DNA of 64,000 nt from Salinigranum marinum (GTDB taxonomy: Archaea; Halobacteriota; Halobacteria; Halobacteriales; Haloferacaceae): NCBI RefSeq assembly GCF_024228675.1, contig NZ_CP100461.1, positions 3,035,398-3,099,397 on the forward strand, in the 5' to 3' direction. Below the pieces are notes generated by a model that did not search any database, was not told the DNA's origin, and saw only the letters and a program-made list of their open reading frames with translations. This document shows, one piece after another, positions 55,514-64,000 of the stretch (position 1 is its first letter; each line of letters starts with the position of its first letter). The position numbers and the translations under genes are program-made.

Positions 55514-56983
55514 ATGCGGTTCATTCACGCCCGGGTCCCCCGAACGGACGTCGACGCCGTACTCGACGTGCTCTCGGAGGAGCACATCGATCACGTCGTG
55601 ACCGAGGAGGTCGGCGGCGGCGACGGCGACGGCGCGGTGGTGGTCCAGTTTCCCCTCCCGGCACAGGCGGTCGAGACGGTCCTCAACGACCTCCGCGACG
55701 CCGGCCTCGACGACTCGTTCACCGTCATCGCCAACGCCGAGACGGCGGCGACGCCGCACTTCGCCGAACTCGAAGAGCGGTTCGTCGAGAAGGGCGAGGA
55801 GGACGACGCCGTCGTCCCCGAGGAGATCAGGTCGAAGGCGCGGAACCTCAATCCCGGCGCGCGGACGTACTACGCCATGACGCTGTTGAGCGTGGTGGTC
55901 GCGACGGTCGGGCTCCTGCTGGACTCGCCCGCCATCGTCGTCGGGTCGATGGTGATCGCCCCGCAGGTCGGGGCGGCGCTGACGGCCAGCGTCGGCGTGG
56001 CGTTCAGCGACGAGCGGATGGTACGCGACGGCCTCGGCGCACAGGTGCTCGGGCTGGGTCTCGCGGTCGCCAGCGCGACGGCGCTTGGATGGGTCCTCCG
56101 CTCGACCGCGTTCGTCTCCGGCGCGGTCGACGTGACGACAATCGCACAGCTCAGCAGCCGGACGTCGCCGGGCGTGCTCTCGCTCCTCGTAGGTGTCTGC
56201 GCCGGTGCGGCCGGGGCGTTCGGCCTCTCGACCGACCTCCCGGTGTCGCTCGTCGGCGTCGCCGTCGCCGCGGCGCTCATCCCGGCGGCGGCCGCCGTCG
56301 GCGTCGGCCTCGCGTGGGGCTACCCCGCCGTGGCCGTGGGCGCGGGCGTCCTCCTCGTGGTGAACATCCTGACGATCACCGCGAGCGGGGCGGTCGCGCT
56401 CTGGTATCTGGGCTACCGACCCGAGGCGTGGCGCGAGCGCACCCCGCGCGGGGCGCTCCGGTCGGGCGCGCTGAACGCGACGCTCGTGGCTGGCGTCTGT
56501 ATCGTGGTCGTGACGGGACTGGTCGGGGCGGCCGTCGCGGAGCAGAGCGCGTTCGAGAACACGGCGAACGCCGCCGTCGAGGAGGTGTTAGACGATCCGG
56601 GACACCGGGCGCTCTCTCTCCTGTCGGTCTCGGTCGAGTTCGGCGGGTTCGGGGTGGCGTCGTCCCCGCGGGAGGTGACGGTCCGGCTCAGGCGGCCGGC
56701 CGACGAGTCGTACGCGGCGCTCCCCGGACGGTTCGCCGGCCGGATCAGCGCCGCGACGGGGGCTGACGTGACCGTCTCGGTCGAGTTCGTGGAGTCGGCG
56801 ACCGCGACGGCGCGGGCGAGGACGGAAGCGGCGAGCGACGTCCGACGGATCGATCCGTCTCAGCACGCACACCCGGTCGAGCCGGGCGACCGCTCGAACG
56901 TCATCTCCGCGCCGCAGTCGGGACACGACGGCGGGTCCTCGCCCTCGACGTCGAGGTCCAACAGCCGCTCGTTGCAGTCGTGA
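55514..56983 (+). CDS. DUF389 membrane protein
   Basis: 489 residues. A soluble N-terminal domain (about 1-85) is ferredoxin-like (FIHARVPRTDVDAVLDVLSE). Several membrane helices follow, with the family blocks DSPAIVVGSMVIAPQVGAAL and SLVGVAVAAALIPAAAAVGV. A second soluble domain and a Ser-rich tail end it. The function of DUF389 is unknown. The last 41 codons overlap the zinc-ribbon gene on the other strand. The tail read there (GHDGGSSPSTSRSNSR) has no homology, so the ancestral stop may have been lost. Confidence 0.85.
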   Translation: MRFIHARVPRTDVDAVLDVLSEEHIDHVVTEEVGGGDGDGAVVVQFPLPAQAVETVLNDLRDAGLDDSFTVIANAETAATPHFAELEERFVEKGEEDDAVVPEEIRSKARNLNPGARTYYAMTLLSVVVATVGLLLDSPAIVVGSMVIAPQVGAALTASVGVAFSDERMVRDGLGAQVLGLGLAVASATALGWVLRSTAFVSGAVDVTTIAQLSSRTSPGVLSLLVGVCAGAAGAFGLSTDLPVSLVGVAVAAALIPAAAAVGVGLAWGYPAVAVGAGVLLVVNILTITASGAVALWYLGYRPEAWRERTPRGALRSGALNATLVAGVCIVVVTGLVGAAVAEQSAFENTANAAVEEVLDDPGHRALSLLSVSVEFGGFGVASSPREVTVRLRRPADESYAALPGRFAGRISAATGADVTVSVEFVESATATARARTEAASDVRRIDPSQHAHPVEPGDRSNVISAPQSGHDGGSSPSTSRSNSRSLQS

Positions 56984-57081
56984 CACCAGTACGCCCCCTT
57001 CGACTCCGTCGTGCCGGTGCCGCGGTCGGTCGACTGCGTCGACGCCGCGAACGCCTGCTTGAGCGTTCCGAACAGTCCCAT
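56860..57081 (-). CDS. Small zinc-ribbon protein
   Basis: 73 residues. Residues 1-30 form a helical Ser/Thr-rich region (GLFGTLKQAFAAS). Then comes a zinc ribbon with CHDC and CPDC, reading AYWCHDCNERLLDLD and PPSCPDCGAEMTFE. It is a nucleic acid or protein-binding type. Its ATG at 57081 precedes a conserved start (MGLFGTL). It overlaps the DUF389 3' end by 124 bp on the opposite strand. The clear ribbon argues that it is real. Confidence 0.78.
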   Translation of the reverse strand: MGLFGTLKQAFAASTQSTDRGTGTTESKGAYWCHDCNERLLDLDVEGEDPPSCPDCGAEMTFERSPGSTGCAC

Positions 57082-57165
57082 GAGTGGATTCAGCGGATCG
57101 TTCGTGATAAATCCCGCCGCGACCGTGCGACGCGCTCGCACGAGCGTCAGTCGCGCGACGGTGTC

Positions 57166-57603
57166 TCACTCGACAGACGAGGCGAGCGCGTCTAGCGCGC
57201 GGTCGAGTTCGCCGCCGCGTTTCCACGCGGCGAGTCGGTCGGCGAACGGGAGCGGCACCGCGAGCGACACCGCGGACCGCGCGGTGAGGCGTGACCCCTC
57301 GTTCTCGCGGGTCGAACGGAGCCACGTCTCCATCGACTCGAACGGACCCGCGTCGCCGACCTGCGTGTAGTAGTAGCCGTCCGGCCGCCGCTCGAAGCGG
57401 AGGTCGAACGAGAGGCCGCCGCCGCCGACCGTGACCACGGTCGCGTCGTCGTTGGAGTCGCCGGAGTCGCCGGAGTCGCCGGAGTCGTCGACGCGGCGGA
57501 CCTCGAAGCTCCCCTCGGCCGCGACGATCGTCTCGGGGGAGAGCCGGCGAGCGAGTTCGGCGGGCGTGGCTCGGACGAATCGCGAGCGTTCCACCTCGGC
57601 CAT
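57166..57603 (-). CDS. SRPBCC-family protein
   Basis: 145 residues. The fold pattern is VERSRFVRATPAELARRLSP, then a GDSGDSGDS insertion, strands (TVVTVGGGGLSFDLRFE), GYYYTQVGDAGPFE, and a C-terminal helix (GGELDRALDALASSV). The three Gly-Asp-Ser units come from a 9-bp tandem repeat (near 57460-57485). The ligand is unknown. The ATG at 57603 is chosen over a GTG six codons upstream. Confidence 0.75.
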   Translation of the reverse strand: MAEVERSRFVRATPAELARRLSPETIVAAEGSFEVRRVDDSGDSGDSGDSNDDATVVTVGGGGLSFDLRFERRPDGYYYTQVGDAGPFESMETWLRSTRENEGSRLTARSAVSLAVPLPFADRLAAWKRGGELDRALDALASSVE

Positions 57604-57740
57604 ACGCTCGGCTACGCCCACCGGGGGTGAAAGAGTAGCGGAGTCGAAAGCGGTGTCAGACGGTCTGTTGTCGGTCAGTGCCGGCTATCGCCACACCCCC
57701 GGGGGTGGCGAGGACCGGTACCCAGTGACGACAGACCGTA

Positions 57741-58082
57741 TCAGAACAGGGCCGTCAGGAGCGGAAGCGACAGGCCGAACAGGAGGAGCGCGACGGCGAC
57801 GCCCCAGTAGACGATCCGCCGGAGGCGGACGGGTGCGGGGATCTCCCCCCGGAGGTCGGGCCGGGCCAGCCAGACGAGCCGGTGGTACGCGGCGGCGACC
57901 GACCCGACGAAGACGAGCGCCGAGACGGCGAGCGCCGCCGCGAGGTCGAGACCGACCGAGAGGAGGTAGCCCGGCCCGAACGAGAAGGCGAGGAGGAATC
58001 CCATCCCGCAGACGACGACGAACGGCCACGGGTCGACCGGCGTGCCCTCGCGGTTTCGGAGTTCGAGGTCGGTGCGGTCCAC
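57741..58082 (-). CDS. Three-helix membrane protein, unknown
   Basis: 113 residues from GTG. The hydrophobic segments are at about 19-38 (PWPFVVVCGMGFLLAFSFGP), 48-68 (LAAALAVSALVFVGSVAAAY) and 88-111 (RIVYWGVAVALLLFGLSLPL). No family is recognised. It is divergent from the small membrane-protein gene at 58142. Confidence 0.7.
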   Translation of the reverse strand: MDRTDLELRNREGTPVDPWPFVVVCGMGFLLAFSFGPGYLLSVGLDLAAALAVSALVFVGSVAAAYHRLVWLARPDLRGEIPAPVRLRRIVYWGVAVALLLFGLSLPLLTALF

Positions 58083-58141
58083 GGTCGATCGACGCGGGCC
58101 AGCGCAAAGAAACTAAGTCGGACCGCGGCGACCGGTGAGCG

Positions 58142-58321
58142 ATGACCGGTTCACAGGGCGATCCGCGGGTCCATCTCGTGATGAACCTCGTGCTGTCGAC
58201 GCTGTTCGCCGCGGTAGTCGTCTGGGGGCTGTCGTTCCTCGACATCGTGGCCTTCAGCCTCCAGAACGTCGCCATCGGCGCACTCGGGCTGGCGATCCTC
58301 ACGTTCGTCGTCGTCCAGTGA
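58142..58321 (+). CDS. Very small membrane protein upstream of upp (59 residues)
   Basis: ATG at 58142, stop TGA at 58319-58321. Two hydrophobic segments (about 13-30, [18 protein letters not shown], and 36-58, [19 protein letters not shown]) form a hairpin. The acidic start (GSQGDPRVH) and normal haloarchaeal codon use support it. It lies 61 bp before upp on the same strand. No named family is recognised, but such hairpin proteins are common in haloarchaea. Confidence 0.7.
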   Translation: MTGSQGDPRVHLVMNLVLSTLFAAVVVWGLSFLDIVAFSLQNVAIGALGLAILTFVVVQ

Positions 58322-58382
58322 CACGCCCGGCGGCGAACACCCCTGCTTTATGCCCGTACGCGTCCCGCGGACACACAGACCG

Positions 58383-59060
58383 ATGCCGATCGAAGACCGC
58401 GACAACGCGTATCTCATCACACACGCGCTGGCAAAGGACACGCTCTCGCGCCTGCGAGACGTCGAGACCGAACAGGTCGCCTTCCGGAAGGGGCTCGTGA
58501 AACTGGGTCGCATCTGTGGCTACGAGATCATCGACGGCGCGATGGAGACCGAGTACGTCACGCTCCAGACGCCCCTCGAAGAGACCACCGGCGAGCGGGT
58601 GAAAGGGCTGGAAGACGTCGTCATCATCAACGTGCTCAGAGCGGCGACGCCGTTCGTCGAGGGGCTGTTGAAGGCGTTCCCCCGGGCGAAACAGGGCGTC
58701 ATCTCCGCCGGCCGCGACGAGGAGGCCGGGATGAACGAGGAGGGCGAGTTCCCCATCACCATCGACTACGTCAAACTCCCCGAGATCAGCGAGAAAGACA
58801 CCGTCATCGTCGCCGATCCGATGCTCGCGACGGGGAGTACGATGTGTGCGGTCCTCGACCACGTGCTGGATAACGCCGCCGAACCCACCGACCTGTTCGT
58901 CCTCTCGGCCGTGTCCGCGCCCGATGGCCTGCTCCGCGTCGGCGAGGAGTACCCACACGCGGACCTGCTCACCGTCGCGATCGACGACTACCTCGACGAC
59001 GACGGCTACATCGTCCCGGGGCTCGGCGACGCCGGCGACCGCGCGTTCCGGACGACATGA
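58383..59060 (+). CDS. upp: Uracil phosphoribosyltransferase
   Basis: 225 residues. It makes UMP from uracil and PRPP. The PRPP loop is [15 protein letters not shown]. The uracil-side block is [13 protein letters not shown] near the C-terminus. [20 protein letters not shown] is also conserved. It complements pyrD as the salvage route to pyrimidines. A TATA-like gctttatgcc (58344-58353) lies about 34 nt before the ATG. Its stop overlaps the next gene by four bases (ATGA). Confidence 0.96.
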   Translation: MPIEDRDNAYLITHALAKDTLSRLRDVETEQVAFRKGLVKLGRICGYEIIDGAMETEYVTLQTPLEETTGERVKGLEDVVIINVLRAATPFVEGLLKAFPRAKQGVISAGRDEEAGMNEEGEFPITIDYVKLPEISEKDTVIVADPMLATGSTMCAVLDHVLDNAAEPTDLFVLSAVSAPDGLLRVGEEYPHADLLTVAIDDYLDDDGYIVPGLGDAGDRAFRTT

Positions 59061-59287
59061 ACGACGGCCCGCGCTCGGACGGGGGCCGCTCCGGGGAGCC
59101 GTGCGACGACTGCGGCGAACCCGTCTCGGATGCCCTCGCGCGCACCGTCCGCGTGACCGTCGACCGCGCGGAACTCCACAGCCACCGGCTCTGTCCCGAC
59201 TGTTTCGCCGGCTGGGTCGACCGCTACGACCGCGAGATGCGGCCCGCATCGACGGGCGAGGGCGACTCCGAGATCATCGTCGACTGA
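59057..59287 (+). CDS. Small zinc-ribbon protein coupled to upp
   Basis: 76 residues. A treble-clef or ribbon motif is formed by CDDCGEPV (about 16-23) and CPDC (about 46-49), with strands and basic residues between them ([19 protein letters not shown]). An acidic tail follows. Its start overlaps the upp stop (ATGA), so it is made together with uracil phosphoribosyltransferase. The function is unknown. Confidence 0.75.
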   Translation: MNDGPRSDGGRSGEPCDDCGEPVSDALARTVRVTVDRAELHSHRLCPDCFAGWVDRYDREMRPASTGEGDSEIIVD

Positions 59288-59331
59288 GCGACGCGGCGAC
59301 CGGCCCCGACGGGATATCAGAGACGTTCAGT

Positions 59332-59353
59332 ATATTCATTCAGTTATGAATAT
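59332..59353. promoter_or_regulatory. Perfect inverted repeat before the TRAP operon promoter
   Basis: Arms atattcat (59332-59339) and atgaatat (59346-59353) around tcagtt. A TATA box (catatatatg, 59367-59376) lies 13 bp further on, and the ATG at 59398 is about 27 nt from the TATA. Its place just upstream of the TATA fits a site for an activator or a repressor that blocks TFB. Confidence 0.5.
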
Positions 59354-59397
59354 GTGTATGGGTAGTCATATATATGTCGAGTCTCCTTCGTTGGCTT

Positions 59398-60444
59398 ATG
59401 GACCGAAAGAAGTTCAACAGACGCGACTTCCTCGCAGCGACAGGGACCGCCGCAATCGCCGGCCTCGCCGGCTGTGCCGGTGGCGACGGCGGCGATGGTG
59501 GCGACGGGGGTGCCGAAACCGACACCGAGACCGAGTCCGGCGAGATGGAGACCGAAACCGAGACCGAGTCCGGCGACGGCGGCTCCGGTGGAACCAACCG
59601 CATCTCGTGGCACGCCGGCGGCACCGGCGGGACGTACTTCCCGCTCTCGAACGAGTTCAAGGACGTCATCGAGTCGAACGCCGACGGCATCACGGTCCAG
59701 GTGCAGTCGACCGGTGCCTCCGTGGAGAACGTCGGTTCGCTCGCCCGCGGCGACGCCGACTTCGCGCTCATCCAGAACGACGTCGCGTTCTTCGCGGCGA
59801 ACGGCTCGGGCATCGACGCGTTCGAGGGCAACGCCGTCGACAACCTCCGCGGCGTCGCGACGCTGTACCCCGAGACGATCCACATCGTGACGCTCGCCGA
59901 CACGGGTATCGAGAGCCCCTCGGACCTCTCCGGGGCGACGATCAACACCGGCGACCTCGGCTCGGGGACGCAGGTCAACGCGAACCAGATCCTCGAAGCG
60001 CTCGGCATCACCGACTACTCCGAGCAGAACACCGGCTTCTCGCAGGCCTCCGACCAGTTGAAGAACGGCGACATCGACGCGGCGTTCGTCGTCGGCGGCT
60101 ACCCGGTCGGCGCCATCGAGGAACTCGGCGCGACCGAGGACGTCCGCATCGTCCCCATCGAGGGCGACGACCGGACGTCGGTCAAGGACGCCGCACCGTT
60201 CTACGCGGACGACGAGGTGCCCGAGGGCACCTACGGCCTCGACTCGGCCGTCCCGACCGTCGCCGTCCAGGCGATGATCGCGACCAACGCCGAACAGCCC
60301 GAGGACCTCGTCGAGACGGTCACGGCGGCCATCTTCGACAACGTCGACTCGCTCACCATCAAGACGGACTTCATCTCCGCGGAGTCCGCCCAGGACGGCA
60401 TGTCGATCGACCTGCACCCGGGCGCGCAGGCGTACTTCGGCTGA
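59398..60444 (+). CDS. TAXI-family TRAP transporter solute-binding lipoprotein
   Basis: 348 residues. The Tat lipoprotein signal is RRDFLAATGTAAIAGLAGCA. A Gly/Asp/Glu-rich linker (about 25-60) follows, and the TAXI domain begins ISWHAGGTGGTYFPLSNEFK. TAXI proteins capture a substrate outside the cell and hand it to a TRAP permease. Known ligands of the family include carboxylates and amino acids, but no ligand can be read here. The start at 59398 is 27 nt from a strong TATA box, so it is leaderless. It heads the operon with the DUF1850 protein and the permease. Confidence 0.93.
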   Translation: MDRKKFNRRDFLAATGTAAIAGLAGCAGGDGGDGGDGGAETDTETESGEMETETETESGDGGSGGTNRISWHAGGTGGTYFPLSNEFKDVIESNADGITVQVQSTGASVENVGSLARGDADFALIQNDVAFFAANGSGIDAFEGNAVDNLRGVATLYPETIHIVTLADTGIESPSDLSGATINTGDLGSGTQVNANQILEALGITDYSEQNTGFSQASDQLKNGDIDAAFVVGGYPVGAIEELGATEDVRIVPIEGDDRTSVKDAAPFYADDEVPEGTYGLDSAVPTVAVQAMIATNAEQPEDLVETVTAAIFDNVDSLTIKTDFISAESAQDGMSIDLHPGAQAYFG

Positions 60445-60495
60445 GCGCCGAGTCGCAGCAAGTCTCACACCCGACACGCCACGTTCTTTGACGCG

Positions 60496-61002
60496 ATGGA
60501 TCATCAACGCAGACTACGCGCCGTCGTCGCCGTCTCGGTAGTGTTGTTGCTCGCCGTCGGTGGCGCAGCCGCCACCTCCCTGCCCGCGGGCCAGGCGCTC
60601 GTCGTCGAAACGGCCGACAGCGGCGACGAACTGCTCCGCGTGCCCGTCGAGGAGAACACCACCGTGGCGCTCGAGTACACCCACAGCGTCGAAAAGACGC
60701 GCGTGCTCGACGGGTACGCCGTCCGCGGAGGCGAACTGGTGATGACGCGGATGGAGTTCCAGTCGTACGGCTGGGGCCTGCCGGCGCGGGTGAACGTGAG
60801 CCAGGAGAACGGCTCGTTCGTCTTCGACCCCGACGGCTCGTACGAGGAGTTGTACGTCAAGCCCGGCCGGATCGCCGGTCACGAACTCCACGTGGGAGAC
60901 CGGACCTACGACCTCGTCGCGCTCTCGGACGCGAACTCAGTGCGTATTTATATCGCGGACCGAACTCTCGTTGAAGTTGCGCTCGCGATGACCCGATCAT
61001 GA
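60496..61002 (+). CDS. DUF1850 protein of the TRAP operon
   Basis: 168 residues. A membrane anchor or signal is at about 8-30 (VVAVSVVLLLAVGGAAATSL). Then comes the DUF1850 domain with LEYTHSVEKTRVLDGYAVRG and RMEFQSYGWGLPARV. This domain occurs next to TAXI/TRAP permeases in bacteria and archaea, and its function is not known. It lies 51 bp after the binding protein. Its stop overlaps the permease start by four bases (ATGA). Confidence 0.9.
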   Translation: MDHQRRLRAVVAVSVVLLLAVGGAAATSLPAGQALVVETADSGDELLRVPVEENTTVALEYTHSVEKTRVLDGYAVRGGELVMTRMEFQSYGWGLPARVNVSQENGSFVFDPDGSYEELYVKPGRIAGHELHVGDRTYDLVALSDANSVRIYIADRTLVEVALAMTRS

Positions 61003-63827
61003 CCGACTCAGACCCGGACCGACCCGACGTACCGGACCGAGACGGCTCCGACGACGGGGAACACCCCCGCAGAGCCGACGACGGAGCCGCAGACGGAAGC
61101 GACACGACGGACCCCGGAGGGATCGACACCGACGCCGACACCGACACCGAGGAGCTGAGCGACGCCGAGGCCGAGGAGATCCTCGAAGGGATCGAGCGGA
61201 AACGGACGCTGTCGGGGGCGGCCGCCCTCGCCGTCAGCGTCATCGGGATCGCGTTCTCGCTGTTTCAGATCTGGCTCGCCGCCCGCGGCTTCATCTTCGA
61301 GCTCTCGATACCGCTCGTGGGCGAGGTGAGCCTCGGCTCGCTCCAGTTGCTTCAGGTCAACTCGATCCACGTCGCCTTCGCGCTCGTGTTGGCGTTCCTC
61401 CTGTTCCCGCCGAGCGACGGCGAGGGGAAACTCGCCAGCCGACTCGCGTGGGTGGTACCGACGCTCGAAACGCGGTTCGGGACCGACAGCCCCGTGACGC
61501 GGGTCGCCGCGGCGTGTCGCCGCGTCCTCCACTGGCTGTTCGTCGACGCCGACCGCGAGCGCGTGACGCCCGTCGACCTCGCGTTGATCCTGCTGGCGAC
61601 GCTCACCGCGGCGTACATGGTGCTGGACTTCAGCGAGATCCAGCGCCTCCGCGTCCTCGGGCTCGAAGCCGGGCGGACCATCGCCGAAGTGTACCCGTAC
61701 CTCGCGGTCCCGATCGACGTCGTCAGCGCGACCGGCATCCCGCTGAACGAGGTGTCGTACGCCTTCTTCCTCGGGGCGATGGGAACCCTGCTCGTCCTCG
61801 AGGCGACGCGGCGCGCCCTCGGCGTCTATCTCATGCTCATCGTCGCGTCGTTCATCGTCTACGCCCGCTGGGGCTTTCTCATCACCCCCGACATGCCGCT
61901 CATCGGCGTGCTCTCGATTCCCGAAGGAAGCTGGGCGAACATCGTCCAGAACCTCTGGTACAACACCGAAAACGGGGTGTTCGGCATCCCAGTCACCGTG
62001 TCGGTGCAGTTCATCTACATCTTCATCCTCTTCGGGGCGTTCCTGGAGATGTCCGGTGCGGGCCAGTGGTTCATCGAACTCGCCTACGCCGCGACGGGCA
62101 CCCGGAAGGGTGGCCCGGCCAAGGCGAGCATCCTCGCGTCGGGCTTCATGGGCACCATCTCGGGGTCCTCGATCGCCAACACGGTGACGACGGGCGCGTT
62201 CACTATCCCGTTGATGAAGCGCTCGGGCTACCGCGCCGAGTTCGCGGGGGCGGTCGAGGCCTCGGCCTCGTCGGGCGGACAGATCCTGCCGCCGGTGATG
62301 GGAGCGGCCGCGTTCTTGATGATCGAGTTCATCGGCGTCCCCTTCGCCGACATCATCATCGCGGCGACGATCCCCGCCATCGTCTTCTTCTTCGGTGTCT
62401 GGGTGATGGTCCACCTCGAAGCCTCGCGGGCGGGGATCGGGGGCCTCTCACGCGACGATGTCGTCGACATCGTGACCCACCTCAAGTCGGGGTGGTTCTA
62501 CCTCGTCCCCCTCCTGCTTCTGTTGTACTACCTCCTCGTCGAACGGCTGACGGTGGCGCGGTCGGCGTGGTTCACGCTGGTCGCGATCATGGCGCTCTTG
62601 GCCCTGGTCGCCGCCTACAACGAACGGACGCGCGTCCCGCTCGTCGGCACGATCGCCGTGCTCTTCGTCGCGGAACTCGCGTCGTTCCTCACCCGCGGCG
62701 TCGACTTCCTGGGCCTCCTGACCGGTGCGACCGCCGAGCCGCTCCCGCTGGGCGAGGCGCTCCTGGCCGCCGGGGGGTCGCTGGGGAGCCTCGTCGTCCT
62801 CGTGAGCCTCGCGTTCATGCTCGTCTACCCGAACGGCGACGCGCCGCTGTTGAACTTCGACGAGGCCGTCGACACCGCCAGCGAGCGGCTCGCCGGGGCG
62901 CTCTCGCGGCCCGATCTCGCGTCGTCGCGACCGTTCCGGTACGTCACGTTCATCGGCAAGTCGATGGACGCCGGCGCGCGCACCTCCACGGAGGTCGTGG
63001 TCGCGGTCGCCGCCGCGGGCATCATCCCCGGCGTCGTGAGCGCCACGGGGCTGGGACCGAACCTGACGGCGCTGATCAAAGCCGTCGCCGGGGGCTCGAT
63101 CGTCCTCTTGCTTCTGTTCACCGCGATCGCCTCGATCATCCTCGGGATGGGGATGCCGACGACCGTGACGTACATCATCCTCGTCTCGCTCCTCGGTCCG
63201 GCCATCGCCGAATCGTCGACGATCCCGCTCTTGGCGGCGCACCTGTTCATCCTCTACTTCGGCGTCATCGCCGACATCACGCCGCCGGTGGCGGTGGCCG
63301 CCTACGCCGCCTCGGGGGTGGCGAAGTCCAACCCGTTCAGGACGGGGACGAAGGCGTTCTCGCTCTCGCTCAACAAGGCGATCGTCCCCTTCGCGTTCGC
63401 GCTCACGCCGGGCATCCTCCTGCTCCGCGGGCAGAACCAGGACTTCCGCGTGCTCAACGCCGCCGACGTCTCCGAGCTCACGTACTTCCTCCCCGAGGTC
63501 GTGATCCCCATCATCGGGGTGTTCGTCGGCGTCGTCGCCCTCGGCGCGACCGTCATCGGCTTCTTCTACGCGCCGGTGAGCCGCCGCGAGCGTGTGCTGT
63601 TCGCCGTCTCGGCGTTCCTCCTGATGGCCCCCTTGCTCGTGCTCAACGCCGCGACCGACGTGTTGGGCGTCGTCGGCATCGCGCGGAACGTCGGCGAACC
63701 GATCGTCGTCGACCTCGGGCTGCGGGCCGCGGGCGCAGTGCTGTTCGGCGCGCTCACGCTGAAGAACCGGGCCGCGAGCGAGAAACAGCCGCCGCAGCCG
63801 ACGGGACGCGCGGAAGCGACCGATTGA
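60999..63827 (+). CDS. TRAP transporter fused permease (DctQ/DctM-type)
   Basis: 942 residues with many membrane helices. An acidic N-terminal extension (about 1-65) precedes the helices. The DctM-like blocks are GFMGTISGSSIANTVTTGAF, SGGQILPPVMGAAAFLMIEF and ILGMGMPTTVTYIILVSLLG, then FGVIADITPPVAVAAYAASG. Small and large TRAP permease parts are fused, as usual for TAXI systems. It runs on a sodium or proton gradient rather than ATP. It completes the transporter with the two upstream genes. Confidence 0.95.
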   Translation: MTDSDPDRPDVPDRDGSDDGEHPRRADDGAADGSDTTDPGGIDTDADTDTEELSDAEAEEILEGIERKRTLSGAAALAVSVIGIAFSLFQIWLAARGFIFELSIPLVGEVSLGSLQLLQVNSIHVAFALVLAFLLFPPSDGEGKLASRLAWVVPTLETRFGTDSPVTRVAAACRRVLHWLFVDADRERVTPVDLALILLATLTAAYMVLDFSEIQRLRVLGLEAGRTIAEVYPYLAVPIDVVSATGIPLNEVSYAFFLGAMGTLLVLEATRRALGVYLMLIVASFIVYARWGFLITPDMPLIGVLSIPEGSWANIVQNLWYNTENGVFGIPVTVSVQFIYIFILFGAFLEMSGAGQWFIELAYAATGTRKGGPAKASILASGFMGTISGSSIANTVTTGAFTIPLMKRSGYRAEFAGAVEASASSGGQILPPVMGAAAFLMIEFIGVPFADIIIAATIPAIVFFFGVWVMVHLEASRAGIGGLSRDDVVDIVTHLKSGWFYLVPLLLLLYYLLVERLTVARSAWFTLVAIMALLALVAAYNERTRVPLVGTIAVLFVAELASFLTRGVDFLGLLTGATAEPLPLGEALLAAGGSLGSLVVLVSLAFMLVYPNGDAPLLNFDEAVDTASERLAGALSRPDLASSRPFRYVTFIGKSMDAGARTSTEVVVAVAAAGIIPGVVSATGLGPNLTALIKAVAGGSIVLLLLFTAIASIILGMGMPTTVTYIILVSLLGPAIAESSTIPLLAAHLFILYFGVIADITPPVAVAAYAASGVAKSNPFRTGTKAFSLSLNKAIVPFAFALTPGILLLRGQNQDFRVLNAADVSELTYFLPEVVIPIIGVFVGVVALGATVIGFFYAPVSRRERVLFAVSAFLLMAPLLVLNAATDVLGVVGIARNVGEPIVVDLGLRAAGAVLFGALTLKNRAASEKQPPQPTGRAEATD

Positions 63828-63870
63828 GTGGACGGATCGAGCGGCCGCATCGAGGCGACTCCCCTTCCTC

Positions 63871-64000
63871 TCAACACAGTTCGACCCGTCCGCTGGTCGC
63901 ACTTCGGAGCCGATCCCTGAGCCCGGCCGCCTCCTCGACGGGCACGCGAACCGAAAACGACGCCCGTTCCCCGTAGTCGGCCTCGAACTCGGCGCCCGTG
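63871..64000 (-). CDS. UPF0029/IMPACT (YigZ)-family protein, C-terminal part
   Basis: Only the last 43 codons are in the window. They read EFEADYGERASFSVRVPVEE, then AAGLRDRLRSATSGRVEL and a stop at 63871-63873. This matches the C-terminal domain (DUF1949-like) of the YigZ/IMPACT family, which binds translating ribosomes or nucleic acids in known members. The N-terminal UPF0029 domain lies beyond the window, so the call rests on a short piece. Confidence 0.6.
   Translation of the reverse strand, partial: TGAEFEADYGERASFSVRVPVEEAAGLRDRLRSATSGRVELC

Overview
The window is about 64 kb of chromosome from a halophilic archaeon (class Halobacteria). The DNA is very GC-rich and codons end in G or C. 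The predicted proteins are acidic. TATA-like boxes commonly sit about 25-30 nt in front of start codons, so many transcripts look leaderless. There are Tat-type lipoprotein signals, PGF-CTERM surface proteins and a haloarchaeal rRNA operon. I cannot name the genus from the sequence alone.

Layout. 1-1.4 kb: a partial ASCH-domain protein, an HxlR regulator and a pilin-like membrane protein. 1.35-7.7 kb: a complete rRNA operon on the minus strand (16S, tRNA-Ala, 23S, 5S). It has three tandem promoters, long processing stems around 16S and 23S, and a T-rich terminator. A tRNA-Cys lies beyond the terminator with its own promoter. 8.2-9.6 kb: a small AbrB-like protein and pyrD. 9.9-25 kb: a region rich in translation genes (valS, pheS-pheT, trpS-endA), with a PLP trans-sulfuration enzyme, a SnoaL-like protein, a CBS-domain protein, an FAD amine oxidase and an ornithine cyclodeaminase-like enzyme. 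25-28.4 kb: two paralogous PGF-CTERM surface proteins, one with a long Thr/Glu/Pro repeat. 28.6-32 kb: a HAD phosphatase and a Hel308-like helicase with an extra C-terminal beta-rich domain. 32.3-39.8 kb: lipoyl synthase followed by a 2-oxoacid dehydrogenase complex (E1 alpha, E1 beta, E2, and E3 after an interruption). 40-45.5 kb: serB, serA and thrC with small unknown genes. 45.6-58 kb: a PQQ-repeat lipoprotein, a TrmB/MarR-like regulator, several small haloarchaeal proteins, a frameshifted lipoprotein, cstA, an ArsA/Get3 ATPase, a COG0523 metallochaperone GTPase and a DUF389 membrane protein. 58.1-63.8 kb: upp and a complete TAXI-type TRAP transporter (binding protein, DUF1850 protein, fused permease). 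The window closes in an UPF0029/IMPACT-family gene.

Genes that work together. LipA makes the lipoyl groups used by the E2 protein encoded just downstream. EndA cuts bulge-helix-bulge motifs, and a well-formed example can be drawn in the 23S processing stem of this window. In haloarchaea EndA also removes the tRNA-Trp intron, and here it overlaps trpS. SerA and SerB are the first and last steps of serine synthesis. The binding protein, DUF1850 protein and permease at the right end form one transport operon.

The most unusual signal is upstream of pheS-pheT. A leaderless 25-codon reading frame ends Gly-Phe-Gly-Phe-Phe-Phe-Ala-Gly. A 9-bp RNA stem can form between its first Phe codon and the region after its stop codon, and two perfect hairpins lie between that stem and pheS. 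This looks like a phenylalanine-sensing leader peptide, which I do not know to be described in archaea.
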